The position numbers and the translations under genes are program-made. From Streptomyces bikiniensis (GTDB lineage Bacteria; Actinomycetota; Actinomycetes; Streptomycetales; Streptomycetaceae), in NCBI GenBank assembly GCA_000716465.1, contig JNWL01000021.1, positions 1-64,000 on the forward strand: a stretch of DNA of 64,000 nucleotides. Reading direction: 5' to 3'. Under the pieces are notes generated by a model, which ran no database searches, was not told the origin of the DNA, and saw only the letters and a list, made by a program, of their open reading frames with translations. Shown in pieces: positions 51,234 through 60,068 of the stretch. Each line of letters begins with the position of its first letter. Within the stretch, counting starts at the first letter, position 1.

Positions 51234-51815
51234 ATGAGCGAGCCGAACCCTTACGCGGACGGCGAGTACAAGTGGGGTCCGGGGCAGGGCCCCGGGCAGG
51301 CACCGGGCCGGGGCGGCGCGCCCGGGACGCCGGGGTACGGCTACCCGCAGGACGCGGCCCCCGGGTACGGGTACCCGCAGCCCCCCGCGTACCCGCAGAA
51401 CCCGGCGTACCAGCCGACCCTCGCCGAGGGCGTGCCCGTGCCGCAGCAGTTCCCGCCGGCGCCGGCCGGGGCCGCGCCGGTGCTCGCGCTCGGGGACATC
51501 ACGGTCGTCGGGGACCAGATCATCACTCCGGCCGGGTCGATGCCGCTGAAGGGCGCGGTGTGGAACGCGATGGACATGTCGCGGACCGAGGAGAAGATCC
51601 CGACGGTCGCGATCGTGCTCGCGATCGTCTTCGCGCTGCTGTGCCTGGTGGGTCTGCTGTTCCTCCTGATGAAGGAGAAGAAGACCACGGGCTTCATCCA
51701 GGTCACCGTGACCAGCGGGGGCCGGCACCACGCGACGATGATCCCGGCGACGGGTCCGGACACCATCCACTGGGTGATGGGCCAGCTGAACTTCGCGCGC
51801 TCGCTGAGCGTGTGA
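51234..51815 (+). CDS. Single-pass membrane protein with Gly/Pro/Tyr-rich N-terminus
   Basis: This 193-residue protein has a cytosolic region rich in Gly, Pro, Tyr and Gln, with YGYPQ-type near-repeats at residues 35-65. A beta-rich section (LALGDITVVGDQIITPAGSMPLKGAVWNAMDMSRTEEKIP) follows, one transmembrane helix (residues about 124-146), and a basic C-terminal domain of about 40 residues. Similar proteins are widespread in Streptomyces but uncharacterised. It lies after sdhB in the same direction. Confidence 0.72.
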   Translation: MSEPNPYADGEYKWGPGQGPGQAPGRGGAPGTPGYGYPQDAAPGYGYPQPPAYPQNPAYQPTLAEGVPVPQQFPPAPAGAAPVLALGDITVVGDQIITPAGSMPLKGAVWNAMDMSRTEEKIPTVAIVLAIVFALLCLVGLLFLLMKEKKTTGFIQVTVTSGGRHHATMIPATGPDTIHWVMGQLNFARSLSV

Positions 51816-51887
51816 CCGCGTGAACCCCCGACCGAGCGGCCCCGGGCGCGGGGCCGGGGTCAGTGGTGCCGGGCGTCGGGGGCGGGG

Positions 51888-52433
51888 TCAGTGAGGCCGG
51901 GCGTCGGGGGCGTCGTCCGCCTCCGCCGCCACCATCACCCGGCGCAGCATGTCGTTGAGCAGGGTGCGCTCCTCGGGGGTGAGGACGCCGAGGAGCCGGT
52001 ACTCCTCGTGGCCGAGGACGTCCATCGCGCCGAGCCAGGTCTCGCGGCCGGAGACCGTGAGCTCCACGACGACCCGGCGCCGGTCGGCGGTCGACTGGGT
52101 GCGCCGGACGAAACCGCGCTTCTCCAGGACGTCGAGGCGGCCCGAGACGGAGGCGGGGGCCAGGTCGAGGTCCTGCGCCAGCTCGGAGGGGGCGGCGCTG
52201 CCGCCGCGGCCGGCCAGCTTGTGGAGCGTGTCGAACTCGTGGCGCTCCAGGTCGAAGTCCACGAGCGACTGCTCCCTGACCCGGCGCAGATGGACCGAGA
52301 GCTTCTTCATCCGGGTGACCGCGCCCTCGACCACGGGGTCGAGGCCGGGCAGGACGGGCTGCCAGCGGGCGACGTGACCGTCGGTCCAGTCGCGCCGTTC
52401 CGAGGGGGCGGGGGGCGCGGGGGTCGGGTCCAT
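51888..52433 (-). CDS. MarR-family transcriptional regulator
   Basis: This 181-residue winged-helix regulator has the MarR fold with the DNA-binding part HEFDTLHKLAGRGGSAAPSELAQDLDLAPASVSGRLDVLEKRGFVRRTQSTADRRRVVVELTVSGRE. MarR genes next to exporter genes usually repress the exporter. Here the divergent neighbour is only a wrecked MFS gene (52535-53020), so the original target seems to be lost. Confidence 0.9.
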   Translation of the reverse strand: MDPTPAPPAPSERRDWTDGHVARWQPVLPGLDPVVEGAVTRMKKLSVHLRRVREQSLVDFDLERHEFDTLHKLAGRGGSAAPSELAQDLDLAPASVSGRLDVLEKRGFVRRTQSTADRRRVVVELTVSGRETWLGAMDVLGHEEYRLLGVLTPEERTLLNDMLRRVMVAAEADDAPDARPH

Positions 52434-52534
52434 GGGGCGATCGTACGTCGGGGGCGGGCACACCTCCCCTCCAGGCCTTTCGGAAGCTGATATTTCGCTG
52501 ACGAATCATTCGTTTCCGAAATGCTCCGCGGCCC

Positions 52535-53020
52535 ATGCCCGCCGTCCCAGCCACCACGGCGCCCGCACCCGTCCGCCACTCCCTGCGCACCCGCTCCTTC
52601 CGCCTGCCCTTCGGCGGCTCCCCCGGGCCCGGCACTCGCGGGCACGCTGCTCCTGACCGCCGTCCGGGTGAAGCGGGTGCCGATCCCCGCCGTTCGCTCC
52701 GCGCCGACCTCACCGAGGGCCGGCGGGAGGTCCGCTCCCGCGACTGGTACCGGTACCGGCACTGGTACTGGTACTGGACCAGCCTCGTCGGCCACAGCGC
52801 CCGGGTCGGCCCGCTCCGGACCGGAGCCGTCGGCTTCCTCCTCGGGGTGCTGCTCGCGGACCGCGTCAGCCCCCGGCGCCCGGTCCTGGCCGCGAACCCC
52901 GGCCTCGCCACGTACGCGCTGCCGCCACTCCTGCTCGCCGCCGCCGCGGCGGTGGCGGTGGGCGGCCGCTGCCCGGGGACGGCGCCGGTCCCGGGCGTAC
53001 GGAGGTTCACCCGGGGCCCG
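52535..53020 (+). pseudogene. Decayed MFS transporter gene
   Basis: Pieces of an MFS transporter are recognisable in changing frames: RHSLRTRSFRLPFGG at the start, DLTEGRREVRSRDWY...YWTSLVGHSARVG, TGAVGFLLGVLLADRVSPRRPVLAANPGLATYALP near the end. Most of the middle is missing, and a hexanucleotide repeat has expanded (52745-52778, TGGTAC/CGGTAC units). Total length is about one third of a normal MFS gene. It lies divergent to the MarR gene as its former partner. Confidence 0.6.
52745..52778. repeat. Hexanucleotide microsatellite in MFS remnant
   Basis: About five units of (T/C)GGTAC or CGGCAC-type hexamers in a row lie inside the decayed transporter gene, encoding the unusual YRYRHWYWYW run. 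Confidence 0.7.
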
Positions 53021-53047
53021 GCCGGCCGACGGGCCCGGGGTTTCCGC

Positions 53048-53827
53048 TCAGGGCGCGGTCGGCACCAGGACCTCCGCCAGGAAGTCCACGAGGAGACGGG
53101 CGGTCTCCTCCGGGCGCTCCAGGGCGGGCAGGTGGCCGGCCCAGTCGAGGTCGAGGCGGCGGGCGGCGGGCAGCAGGCGGGCCAGCTCGTCGGCGACCGC
53201 CCGGAAGTCGGGGAGGTCGTGGGCGCCGACGGCCACCAGGGCGGGGGCCGCGATGCGGGCGAGCTCGTCCCGGGTGACTTCGGGGTCGACCGGGCCGTGC
53301 TCGTCGGGGACGGGGAGCTGCACCTCGAAGACGTGCCGCTGCGCCCGCCGGACGAGGGCGCGGGCCTCCTCCCCGGCCTCGGGGCCGAGCCAGGTGTCGA
53401 CGTTCAGCTCGACGGCGGCGTCGAGGTCGCCGGCCTCCAGGAGCGCGCCCTCGCGCTCGCCCCAGGCCCGCAGCTCCGCGCTCGGCTCCATGCCGGGCAT
53501 GCCGGAGCCGAGCAGGGTGAGGGCCGAGACCCGCTCGGGGTGGCGGGCGGCGAACTCCAGGGCGACCTCGCCGCCGAAGGAGGAGCCGACGACGGAGGCG
53601 CGGTCGGCGCCGAGGTGGTCGAGCAGGTCCCGGACGTCCTCCGCGTGGGTGTGCGGGGCGTCGATCGGGGTCTCGCCGAAGCCACGGAGGTCGCAGCGGA
53701 CGACACGGTGCCCCGCCTGGGCGAGCGCGGAGAACTGCGCGTCCCACATCCGGCGGTCGCAGACCCCGGAGTGCAGCAGGACGACGGTCGAGGGGCCGGT
53801 ACCGGCCAGGTCATGAGAGAGCGTCAC
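53048..53827 (-). CDS. Alpha/beta hydrolase
   Basis: This 259-residue hydrolase is of the classic type. It has the oxyanion region STVVLLHSGVCDRRMWD, nucleophile elbow VVGSSFGGEVALEFA (active serine in G-S-S-F-G), acidic residue in ALVAVGAHDLPDF, and catalytic histidine in DWAGHLPALERPEET. The 3-oxoadipate enol-lactonase/epoxide-hydrolase-like branch is likely, but the substrate is unknown. The GTG at 53827 is divergent from the TetR-regulated operon. Confidence 0.88.
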   Translation of the reverse strand: MTLSHDLAGTGPSTVVLLHSGVCDRRMWDAQFSALAQAGHRVVRCDLRGFGETPIDAPHTHAEDVRDLLDHLGADRASVVGSSFGGEVALEFAARHPERVSALTLLGSGMPGMEPSAELRAWGEREGALLEAGDLDAAVELNVDTWLGPEAGEEARALVRRAQRHVFEVQLPVPDEHGPVDPEVTRDELARIAAPALVAVGAHDLPDFRAVADELARLLPAARRLDLDWAGHLPALERPEETARLLVDFLAEVLVPTAP

Positions 53828-53903
53828 CCGCGCGACCCTAGGCGGCGGGAGGGCCGGGGACCACCTCTTTCCCTCCCGCCCCCTCCCACGCCCCCCTCTC
53901 CAC

Positions 53904-53961
53904 TTGAACACGTTCAAGAAGAGGTCTACAGTCAGGGACACCAGCTTTTGAACGCGTTCAA
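53904..53961 (+). promoter_or_regulatory. TetR-type promoter with two operators
   Basis: Two 14-bp palindromes, TTGAACACGTTCAA (53904-53917) and TTGAACGCGTTCAA (53948-53961), flank a promoter. TTGAAC in operator 1 can be the -35 and TACAGT at 53927-53932 the -10 (17-bp spacer). Operator 2 covers the start-point region. The downstream operon ends with a TetR gene. Confidence 0.75.
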
Positions 53962-53974
53962 GGGAGGGTGGGGC

Positions 53975-54412
53975 ATGGACCTCACTGTCGTCGCGTACAT
54001 CGTCTACCTGCTGATCAGCGTGGCCCTGACCATCTGGGTCGCCCGCACGCTCAGCCGCAACGGAAGGATCTTCCTGGCGGACGTCCTGCACGGGAACGAG
54101 AAGCTCGCGGAGGCGGTCAACCACCTCCTCGTGGTCGGCTTCTACCTCGTCAACTTCGGCTTCGTCGCCCTCTACCTGAGCCAGGACGACGCCGTCCTCG
54201 ACGCCCGGGCGCTCTTCGAGGCCCTCTCCGTCAAGCTCGGGGTCGTGCTGCTCGTCCTCGGCGTGATGCACCTCGGGAACGTGTACGTGCTCAACAAGAT
54301 CCGCCGGCGCGGGGTCATGGAGCGCGAGCAGGTGCCGCCGGTCGGCCCGCAGGGCTGGACCACGCCCCCCAAGGCCGGCCCCTGGGCCCCGCCCGCACCG
54401 CAGCAGGGCTGA
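53975..54412 (+). CDS. Small membrane protein in TetR operon
   Basis: This 145-residue protein has three hydrophobic segments (about residues 5-25, 43-70 and 85-105), a conserved-looking FLADVLHGNEKLAEAVNHLLVVGFYLVNFGFVALYL stretch, and a Pro-rich C-terminus. It starts 13 bases after the second operator and is followed 6 bases later by a DCC-family gene. Function unknown. The operon suggests a membrane-linked stress or redox response under TetR control. Confidence 0.8.
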   Translation: MDLTVVAYIVYLLISVALTIWVARTLSRNGRIFLADVLHGNEKLAEAVNHLLVVGFYLVNFGFVALYLSQDDAVLDARALFEALSVKLGVVLLVLGVMHLGNVYVLNKIRRRGVMEREQVPPVGPQGWTTPPKAGPWAPPAPQQG

Positions 54413-54418
54413 ACCGCC

Positions 54419-54928
54419 GTGTCGACCGCACCCGGGCGGGGCGCCCCGGTACCGGCCCCCGCACCGGGGGCCCCCGCCCCGCGGACGCCCGTGAAGCGCC
54501 TGACCGTGCTGTACGACGCCGACTGTCCGCTCTGCGTGCACCTGCGGCACTGGCTGCTGCGGCAGCGGCAGCTCGTCCCGCTCGATCTGGTGCCGGCCGG
54601 GTCCGAGGAGGCCCGGCGCCGGTTCCCGGCCCTCGACCACGCCACCACCCTGCGGGAGATCACCGCGGTCGGGGACCGGGGCCAGGTCTACCGGGCGACC
54701 GCCGCCTGGATCGTCTGCCTCTGGGCCCTCGCCGAACACCGGCCGAAGGCCCACTGGCTCGCCACCCCGGCCGGACAGCCCTTCGCCCGGATGACCGTCC
54801 TGGCCGCCGCGAAGTGGCGCGAGGCGCTCAAGGGTCCCGGAGAGGGGCCCGGGGAGGGCCCCGGCGGAACCCCCGGGCCGGGCGGCTGCGGGGACGGACG
54901 CTGCGAAGTGCCCGGTCCGCCCGGTTAG
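54419..54928 (+). CDS. DCC-family thiol-disulfide oxidoreductase-like protein (DUF393)
   Basis: This 169-residue protein has the DUF393 signature near residues 33-45 (VLYDADCPLCVHLRHWLL) with the CxxC pair (C-P-L-C), as in thioredoxin-like proteins. A second conserved part is LREITAVGDRGQVYRATAAWIVCLWALAEH. The N- and C-termini are Pro/Gly-rich. It is the second gene of the TetR operon. Redox activity is probable from the motif but untested in this group. Confidence 0.85.
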   Translation: MSTAPGRGAPVPAPAPGAPAPRTPVKRLTVLYDADCPLCVHLRHWLLRQRQLVPLDLVPAGSEEARRRFPALDHATTLREITAVGDRGQVYRATAAWIVCLWALAEHRPKAHWLATPAGQPFARMTVLAAAKWREALKGPGEGPGEGPGGTPGPGGCGDGRCEVPGPPG

Positions 54929-54938
54929 GCTCGGCTCC

Positions 54939-55676
54939 GTGAAGGACGTGAAGGAAGAGAAGAAGGCCCCCAAGAGCGAGCAGACCCGCACGCTCATCCT
55001 CGAAACCGCGCTCCGGCTGTTCAAGGAGCGCGGTTACGACAAGACGACGATGCGGGCCATCGCCCAGGAGGCCGGGGTCTCCGTCGGCAACGCGTACTAC
55101 TACTTCTCCTCCAAGGAGCACCTGGTCCAGGGCTTCTACGACCGGATCGCCGAGGAGCACCAGGCGGCCGTCGAGCCCGTCCTGGCCGGCGGCGAGAAGG
55201 ACCTGACGGCCCGCATCCGGGGGGTGTACCTCGGCTGGCTGGACATCGCGGAGCCGTACCACGAGTTCGCCGCCCAGTTCTTCAAGAACGCCGCCGACCC
55301 GGACAGCCCGCTCAGCCCGTTCTCGCCCGAGTCGGAGGGGCCGCGCGAGGCCGCGATCGACGTGCACCGGCGCGTCCTCTCCGGGGCCTCGGTGAAGGTC
55401 GACCCGGAACTGTCCGAGGCGCTGCCGCAGTTGCTGTGGCTCCAGCAGATGGGCCTGGTGCTCTTCTGGGTGTACGACCGGTCGGAGGGGGCCGCCAACA
55501 GCCGGCGGCTCGTGGAGCGGCTCGCACCGGTCACCGCCCGCGCCATCTCGCTCTCCCGCTTCCGGGTCCTGCGCCCGCTGGTCAAGGAGACCCACGAACT
55601 GCTGGCCGACTTCATGCCGACGGCGGCCGGGATGGCGGCCTCGGGCAAGCCGAAGCGGACGGGCGGGAAGCAGTAG
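54939..55676 (+). CDS. TetR-family transcriptional regulator
   Basis: This 245-residue regulator has an N-terminal TetR DNA-binding domain (RTLILETALRLFKERGYDKTTMRAIAQEAGVSVGNAYYYFSSKEHLVQGFYDRI) and a large helical ligand-binding part. It is the last gene of an operon with a membrane protein and a DCC protein. Paired TTGAAC-N2-GTTCAA palindromes before the first gene make it the likely autorepressor. Confidence 0.9.
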   Translation: MKDVKEEKKAPKSEQTRTLILETALRLFKERGYDKTTMRAIAQEAGVSVGNAYYYFSSKEHLVQGFYDRIAEEHQAAVEPVLAGGEKDLTARIRGVYLGWLDIAEPYHEFAAQFFKNAADPDSPLSPFSPESEGPREAAIDVHRRVLSGASVKVDPELSEALPQLLWLQQMGLVLFWVYDRSEGAANSRRLVERLAPVTARAISLSRFRVLRPLVKETHELLADFMPTAAGMAASGKPKRTGGKQ

Positions 55677-55679
55677 GAA

Positions 55680-55719
55680 CGCCGTGGGGCCGTACTCGTG
55701 CGAGTACGGCCCCACGGCG
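55680..55719. terminator. Very strong bidirectional hairpin
   Basis: A perfect 19-bp inverted repeat with a 2-base loop (55680-55698 and 55701-55719) lies between the convergent TetR and peptide-binding-protein genes. Confidence 0.82.
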
Positions 55720-55725
55720 GTCCGG

Positions 55726-57279
55726 TCAGATCCAGCTCAGTTCCCACAGGCGCCAGATGCCGGTGCCGTCCGTCAGGTACTGGGAGCCCGCGACCGCGTC
55801 CGTGGAGAGGACGTAGTCCTTCTTCTGCCACAGCGGCACGAGCGGGACGTCGGTGGCGACCTCGGTCTGGATGGCCTTGAAGTCGCCCGTCGCCTTGGAC
55901 CGGTCGCTGTACCTCTGCGTCGAGGCGATCAGGGAGTCGATCCGCTTGTGGGAGAACCCGTTGTGCAGGGTGTTCCCGGTGCCGACGAGCGGCGCGGTGA
56001 AGCTGTCGGAGTCGGGGAAGTCGGGGAGCCAGCCGACGGTGTACGCGTCGAAGTCGCCCTTCGCGTACTGCTTCTGGAAGTCCTCCCACTTGACCTCGAC
56101 GGTCTCGACGCGGAAGAGGCCGGTCTCCTCCAGCTGCCGCTTGATCTCGGCGGTCTCGGCGGCGTAGGTGGCGTCCTTGCGGAAGCCGAAGGTGAACGTC
56201 ACCGGCGTCCTGACCCCGGCCGCCTTCAGGATCTGCTCCGCCTTCCCGGCGCTCGGCTCCGGGTAGAGGTCGTAGAACGCGGTGCTGTGGCCGACGAAGC
56301 CCTGCGGGATGAGGGAGTACAGCGGCTCGACCGTGTCCTTGTAGGCGCCGGTGGTGATCGCCGGACGGTCGAGGACCGCCGCGACGGCCTGCCGCACGGC
56401 CTTGTCCGCCATGGGCGAGCCGGGCCGGACGTTGAAGTTGATGTTGCGGATCTCGGCGCTCTCCGCCTCGGTGACCCGGGTGCCGTCCGAGGTCTCCAGC
56501 GTGGAGACGAACTCCGGCGGGAGCTGCCGGTGCGTCACCTGGACGTCCTTCGCCTTCCAGGCGCCGGCGAGGTCCTCGGACTTGGCGTAGTACTTCACGA
56601 GGACCGGGCGGCCGGCCTTGGTGACGGAGCCCTTGTACCTCGGGTTGGGCTCCAGGAGGGCGGACTCGCCCGGCTTGTACTCCTTGAGGACGTACGGCCC
56701 CGAGCCGTCGACCGCCTGGTCGGGGCGGAGGCTCTTCTCCGGGTAGCGCTCGCGGTCCACGATCGAACCGGCGCCGGTGGCCAGCTTCAGCGGGAACGTG
56801 ACGTCCTTGGCGCTGAGGTGGAAGGTGACGGTGCGGCCCTCGGAGTCGACGCTCTTCAGGGTCGGGAAGAGGGGCTGCGGGCCGACGTCCGTCTTGATGC
56901 CCAGCATCCGCTCGAAGGAGTACTCGACGTCCTCGGCGGTCACCTTGCGCCCGCTGGAGAAGGTGAGGTCGTCGCGGAGCGTGCACCGGTACGTGGTGAG
57001 CCCGGAGCCCGCGAACCCGCAGCTCTCGGCGGCGTCCGGCACCGGCTCGGTGAAGCCCGGCTTGAAGGTCAGGAGGGACTGGTAGACGTTGCTGTAGATC
57101 GCCCAGGAGCCGGCGTCGTAGGCACCGGCCGGATCCAGTGAAGTGATCTCGTCGGTGGTGCCGACGGTGATCGGATCGGTCCGGACGCCGTCGGAGGGCA
57201 GGAGTTGCCAGCCCCCCGCTCCGGCCGCCACCAGTACTCCACAAGTGATGAGGATCCGCAGACGGACCGTCGACCGCAT
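55726..57279 (-). CDS. Peptide/oligopeptide ABC transporter substrate-binding protein
   Basis: This 517-residue extracytoplasmic SBP_bac_5-type protein has an N-terminal membrane segment (LRILITCGVLVAAGAGGW) with no lipobox cysteine at the usual place. The peptide-binding pattern follows: TVGTTDEITSLDPAGAYDAGSWAIYSNVYQSLL, LRDDLTFSSGRKVTAEDVEYSFERML, SGPYVLKEYKPGE, VRQAVAAVLDRPAI and FDAYTVGWLPDFPDSDSF. Such proteins deliver oligopeptides to Dpp/Opp transporters. No permease or ATPase is adjacent. An AAGGAAG ribosome site supports the ATG at 57279. Confidence 0.88.
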   Translation of the reverse strand: MRSTVRLRILITCGVLVAAGAGGWQLLPSDGVRTDPITVGTTDEITSLDPAGAYDAGSWAIYSNVYQSLLTFKPGFTEPVPDAAESCGFAGSGLTTYRCTLRDDLTFSSGRKVTAEDVEYSFERMLGIKTDVGPQPLFPTLKSVDSEGRTVTFHLSAKDVTFPLKLATGAGSIVDRERYPEKSLRPDQAVDGSGPYVLKEYKPGESALLEPNPRYKGSVTKAGRPVLVKYYAKSEDLAGAWKAKDVQVTHRQLPPEFVSTLETSDGTRVTEAESAEIRNINFNVRPGSPMADKAVRQAVAAVLDRPAITTGAYKDTVEPLYSLIPQGFVGHSTAFYDLYPEPSAGKAEQILKAAGVRTPVTFTFGFRKDATYAAETAEIKRQLEETGLFRVETVEVKWEDFQKQYAKGDFDAYTVGWLPDFPDSDSFTAPLVGTGNTLHNGFSHKRIDSLIASTQRYSDRSKATGDFKAIQTEVATDVPLVPLWQKKDYVLSTDAVAGSQYLTDGTGIWRLWELSWI

Positions 57280-57471
57280 TGCCGTGCTTCCTTTTTTTGG
57301 TACCACCCCAGCTGCGGCGCCCCCGGAATTGCCGCGATGCGGTCATCCCATCACACGTATTTCACATGCGGAAGAGAAAACCTTCACATCACAGGTATAT
57401 GTCCGGGATATGAGACTTTAAGTCGATGAGCAGCACGTATCACTCTCGGTGCAGGGAGTGACGAATCCCTT

Positions 57472-58785
57472 TTAGGCCTGTTTCGAGGCGAGTTGGACGA
57501 CCGTGATGTCGGAGGGCGCGCCGACCCGGACCGGGGGTCCCCAGGCTCCCGCGCCCCGCGAGACGTAGAGCTGGGTGTCGCCGTACCGCTCCAGCCCGGC
57601 GACGGTCGGGTTGGCCAGTTCCGCGAGGAGGTTGCCGGGCCAGAGCTGGCCGCCGTGGGTGTGGCCGGAGAGCTGGAGGTCCACGCCGTGGCGCACGGCG
57701 TCGTGGACGACGATCGGCTGGTGCGCGAGGAGGACGGCGGCGCGGGCCCGGTCGCGGTCGCCGAGGGCGCGGACGAAGTCGGGCCCCCGGCCCTCGCTCT
57801 CGCCCGCGACGTCGTCGACGCCCGCGAGGTCGAAACCGGCCGCGATCTCCAGGCGCTCGTTGCGCAGCGGGCGCAGGCCGAGCTCGCGCACGTGGTCGAC
57901 CCAGGCGTCGGCGCCCGAGAAGTACTCGTGGTTGCCGGTCACGAAGAAGGAGCCGTGGCGGGCGCGGAGCCGGGCGAGCGGCTCGGCGGCGGAGCCGAGG
58001 TTCTCGACGGTGCCGTCGACCAGGTCCCCGACGACCGCGATCAGGTCGGGCTGGGCGGAGTTGACGGCGTCCACGATGCGCTGGGTGTGGGCGCGGCCCA
58101 GGATCGGGCCCAGGTGGACGTCGGACACGACGGCGATCCGGTAGCCGTGCGCGGCGCGCGGGAGCTTGGCGAGCGGCACGGTGACCCGCTTGACGCGGGG
58201 CCCGCGCAGCACGCCGTACGTGCCGTACCCGACGGTCCCGAGCGCGACGGCGGCGGCGGTGCCGCCGACGACCCGGGAGACGAAGAGACGACGGGAGACG
58301 TCGGCGGGGGTTTCCGGGGCGGCCGCTGCGGCCGGGGCCTCGGGACCGTCCGGGACGGGGGTCCCCACGACGGTCTCCGCCCGGGGCTCGGCGGCCGCCG
58401 CGGCCGGCACCGGCGCGGCCTCGGGAACCACCGGAGCGGGCGCGGGCGCGGCCGTGGCGGCGGGCGCCCGGCGGGCGAGCCGGGCGCGCAGGAGCGGGCG
58501 GACGGCCTCGCCCACCACCAGGGCCAGGACGAGGTACAGGAGGACGGCGAGCCACATCTGCCCCGGCCAGGCGATCACCTGCTGGAGCCGGAAGGGCACG
58601 CCCGCCCGGGCGGAGACCAGGGCCGCGAGCGAGAGCAGCGGCAGGACCACGACGGCGGCCGTGCCCAGCCGGCGCGGCAGACCGCCGGGCGCCGTCACGT
58701 CCCGGACGAGCCGCCGCCACACGTACCAGTGGACGCCGCCGAGCAGCGCGAGGACCACGACCAGGACCAGCAGGAAGACGACCAC
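57472..58785 (-). CDS. Membrane-anchored metallophosphoesterase
   Basis: This 437-residue protein has three or four N-terminal transmembrane helices and an Ala/Pro-rich linker with a twin-Arg-containing stretch (RRLFVSRVVGG). The calcineurin-like phosphoesterase domain follows. Metal and catalytic motifs in order are VVSDVHLGP, VVGDLVDG, TGNHEYFSG, LLAHQPIV and LSGHTHGGQLWP. The fold faces the outside. It resembles YkuE/UDP-diacylglucosamine-pyrophosphatase-like proteins, though the substrate is not predictable. The GTG has AAGGAG upstream. Confidence 0.9.
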   Translation of the reverse strand: MVVFLLVLVVVLALLGGVHWYVWRRLVRDVTAPGGLPRRLGTAAVVVLPLLSLAALVSARAGVPFRLQQVIAWPGQMWLAVLLYLVLALVVGEAVRPLLRARLARRAPAATAAPAPAPVVPEAAPVPAAAAAEPRAETVVGTPVPDGPEAPAAAAAPETPADVSRRLFVSRVVGGTAAAVALGTVGYGTYGVLRGPRVKRVTVPLAKLPRAAHGYRIAVVSDVHLGPILGRAHTQRIVDAVNSAQPDLIAVVGDLVDGTVENLGSAAEPLARLRARHGSFFVTGNHEYFSGADAWVDHVRELGLRPLRNERLEIAAGFDLAGVDDVAGESEGRGPDFVRALGDRDRARAAVLLAHQPIVVHDAVRHGVDLQLSGHTHGGQLWPGNLLAELANPTVAGLERYGDTQLYVSRGAGAWGPPVRVGAPSDITVVQLASKQA

Positions 58786-59024
58786 GCCCCGGAACTCCTT
58801 CTTCTTCTAGGCGCCGGTGCGGCGCGCACCCCGTACGGCCCGAGGACGGCTGCCGCCGGACCGCCCGCGCCATCGGGGGCGAGACCGCTCCCGTCACCCC
58901 GGGGGTGCTCGATGGAGCCGATCCGTGTGCGGCCGGGCCCCAGCGTACAGAGACCCGCCTCCGGGGCCCGGCGGGGGCGGTTCGATACTGGCGGGGAACG
59001 ACTCGCCCTCCCGAAGGACATCCC

Positions 59025-59264
59025 ATGAAGCTCAGCCGCCGCGTCTCCTGGTTCCTGCTCGCGTTCGGCGTCTGGTCCTGGGTGATCTGGGTGACCTTCG
59101 CGAAGAACCTCTGGAAGGACGGGAGCGGTCTCGCCTTCGACGACGCGGGAGACCCGACGGCCTACTTCTGGGTCCACCTCGCCCTCGCCGTCACGTCGTT
59201 CCTCCTGGGGACGGCCGTGGGCGTGATCGGCCTGAGGGGCGTGCGAGCGAACGCGGGCAAGTAG
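59025..59264 (+). CDS. SCO4848-family small membrane protein
   Basis: This 79-residue protein has two transmembrane helices (VSWFLLAFGVWSWVIWVTFA and YFWVHLALAVTSFLLGTAVGVIGLRGV) and a short polar loop KNLWKDGSGLAFDDAGDP. It matches the widely conserved Streptomyces membrane protein named after SCO4848. Function unknown. It is the last gene of the conserved chromosomal core in this window before the accessory region. Confidence 0.85.
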   Translation: MKLSRRVSWFLLAFGVWSWVIWVTFAKNLWKDGSGLAFDDAGDPTAYFWVHLALAVTSFLLGTAVGVIGLRGVRANAGK

Positions 59265-59318
59265 CCCCGCCCGCGCGGCTCGGGGGAGACCGCTTGGACG
59301 GGGTGAACGGGAGAGCGG

Positions 59319-59981
59319 CTACGGCCTGGTGGCGCGAGCGATCAGGGTTCCGATGTGTCCGGGCGTGGGAGCGTCGAGGACCTGTACGTCAGGGTTCGTG
59401 AACCCGGCTTTGAGCAGAAAGCTGGTCCACCTGCGGGGGGTGTAGCTGTACCGGTACGTGTACATGGCCTTTCCGGCGAACCCGCCTTTGTACATGCCCT
59501 GCGGGCCGTACGCCCCAGGGATGGCCGGCGGGTGGGAGAACGCGAAGACCCCGCCTGGGTTGAGTCGCTGCGCGACCAGCGGCAGGAGCTTGGCAGGGTC
59601 GGTGAACCAGACCGCGCCGAAGACGGAGTAAATGGCGTCGTACGTCTCGGTGCTCCCGCTGAGGTGGTTCAGGACTTCGGCGCAGACGAACTGCGCTCCC
59701 AGGGGCCCCCACCGCTCGGTGGTGTTGGCGACCATGACAGGCGAGAGGTCCAGGCCGGTCATCTTGACCCCCTGCTGTGCCAAGTAGGCGAGTGCCCGCC
59801 CGGTGCCGCATCCGATTTCGAGGGCGGTTGTCGGCGTACCGAGGATTTCGGGTCCGGGGCCGTGGCTGGAGTACTGGGTCCAGCAGAACACCGGATCAGA
59901 CTCGAACACCTTGCTTTTCGTGCTCTCGGCGAAGGTGTCCCACAGTTCGCGTTCGGCGTCGATGTCATGTCGTGCGGGCAA
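59319..59981 (-). CDS. Class I SAM-dependent methyltransferase
   Basis: This protein of about 220 residues has the Rossmann methyltransferase motifs TALEIGCGTGRALAYLAQQGVKMTGLDLSPVMVANTTERW (motifs I-II), AQFVCAEVLNHL (acidic motif), and YDAIYSVFGAVWFTDPAKLLPLVAQRLNPGGVFAFSHPP (post I to IV). The start is ambiguous: a TTG at 59981 has a good GAGGAAA ribosome site and was chosen, while GTG codons upstream are possible. It is the distal gene of the minus-strand accessory operon. The substrate is unknown; small molecules or a modified peptide are possible. Confidence 0.8.
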   Translation of the reverse strand: MPARHDIDAERELWDTFAESTKSKVFESDPVFCWTQYSSHGPGPEILGTPTTALEIGCGTGRALAYLAQQGVKMTGLDLSPVMVANTTERWGPLGAQFVCAEVLNHLSGSTETYDAIYSVFGAVWFTDPAKLLPLVAQRLNPGGVFAFSHPPAIPGAYGPQGMYKGGFAGKAMYTYRYSYTPRRWTSFLLKAGFTNPDVQVLDAPTPGHIGTLIARATRP

Positions 59982-60068
59982 CGGGCTTTCCTCGCTGTGG
60001 TGGTGGGGAACGCAGCGGTGCCCCCCGCCCTCAGGTAAGAGAGCGGGGGCAGGCACTCTAGTGCCGGA

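Noticed and set aside
57440..59026. Long alternative frame overlapping the metallophosphoesterase gene
   Set aside because: The other frame carries all phosphoesterase motifs and a good ribosome site; this one is Arg/Ala filler.
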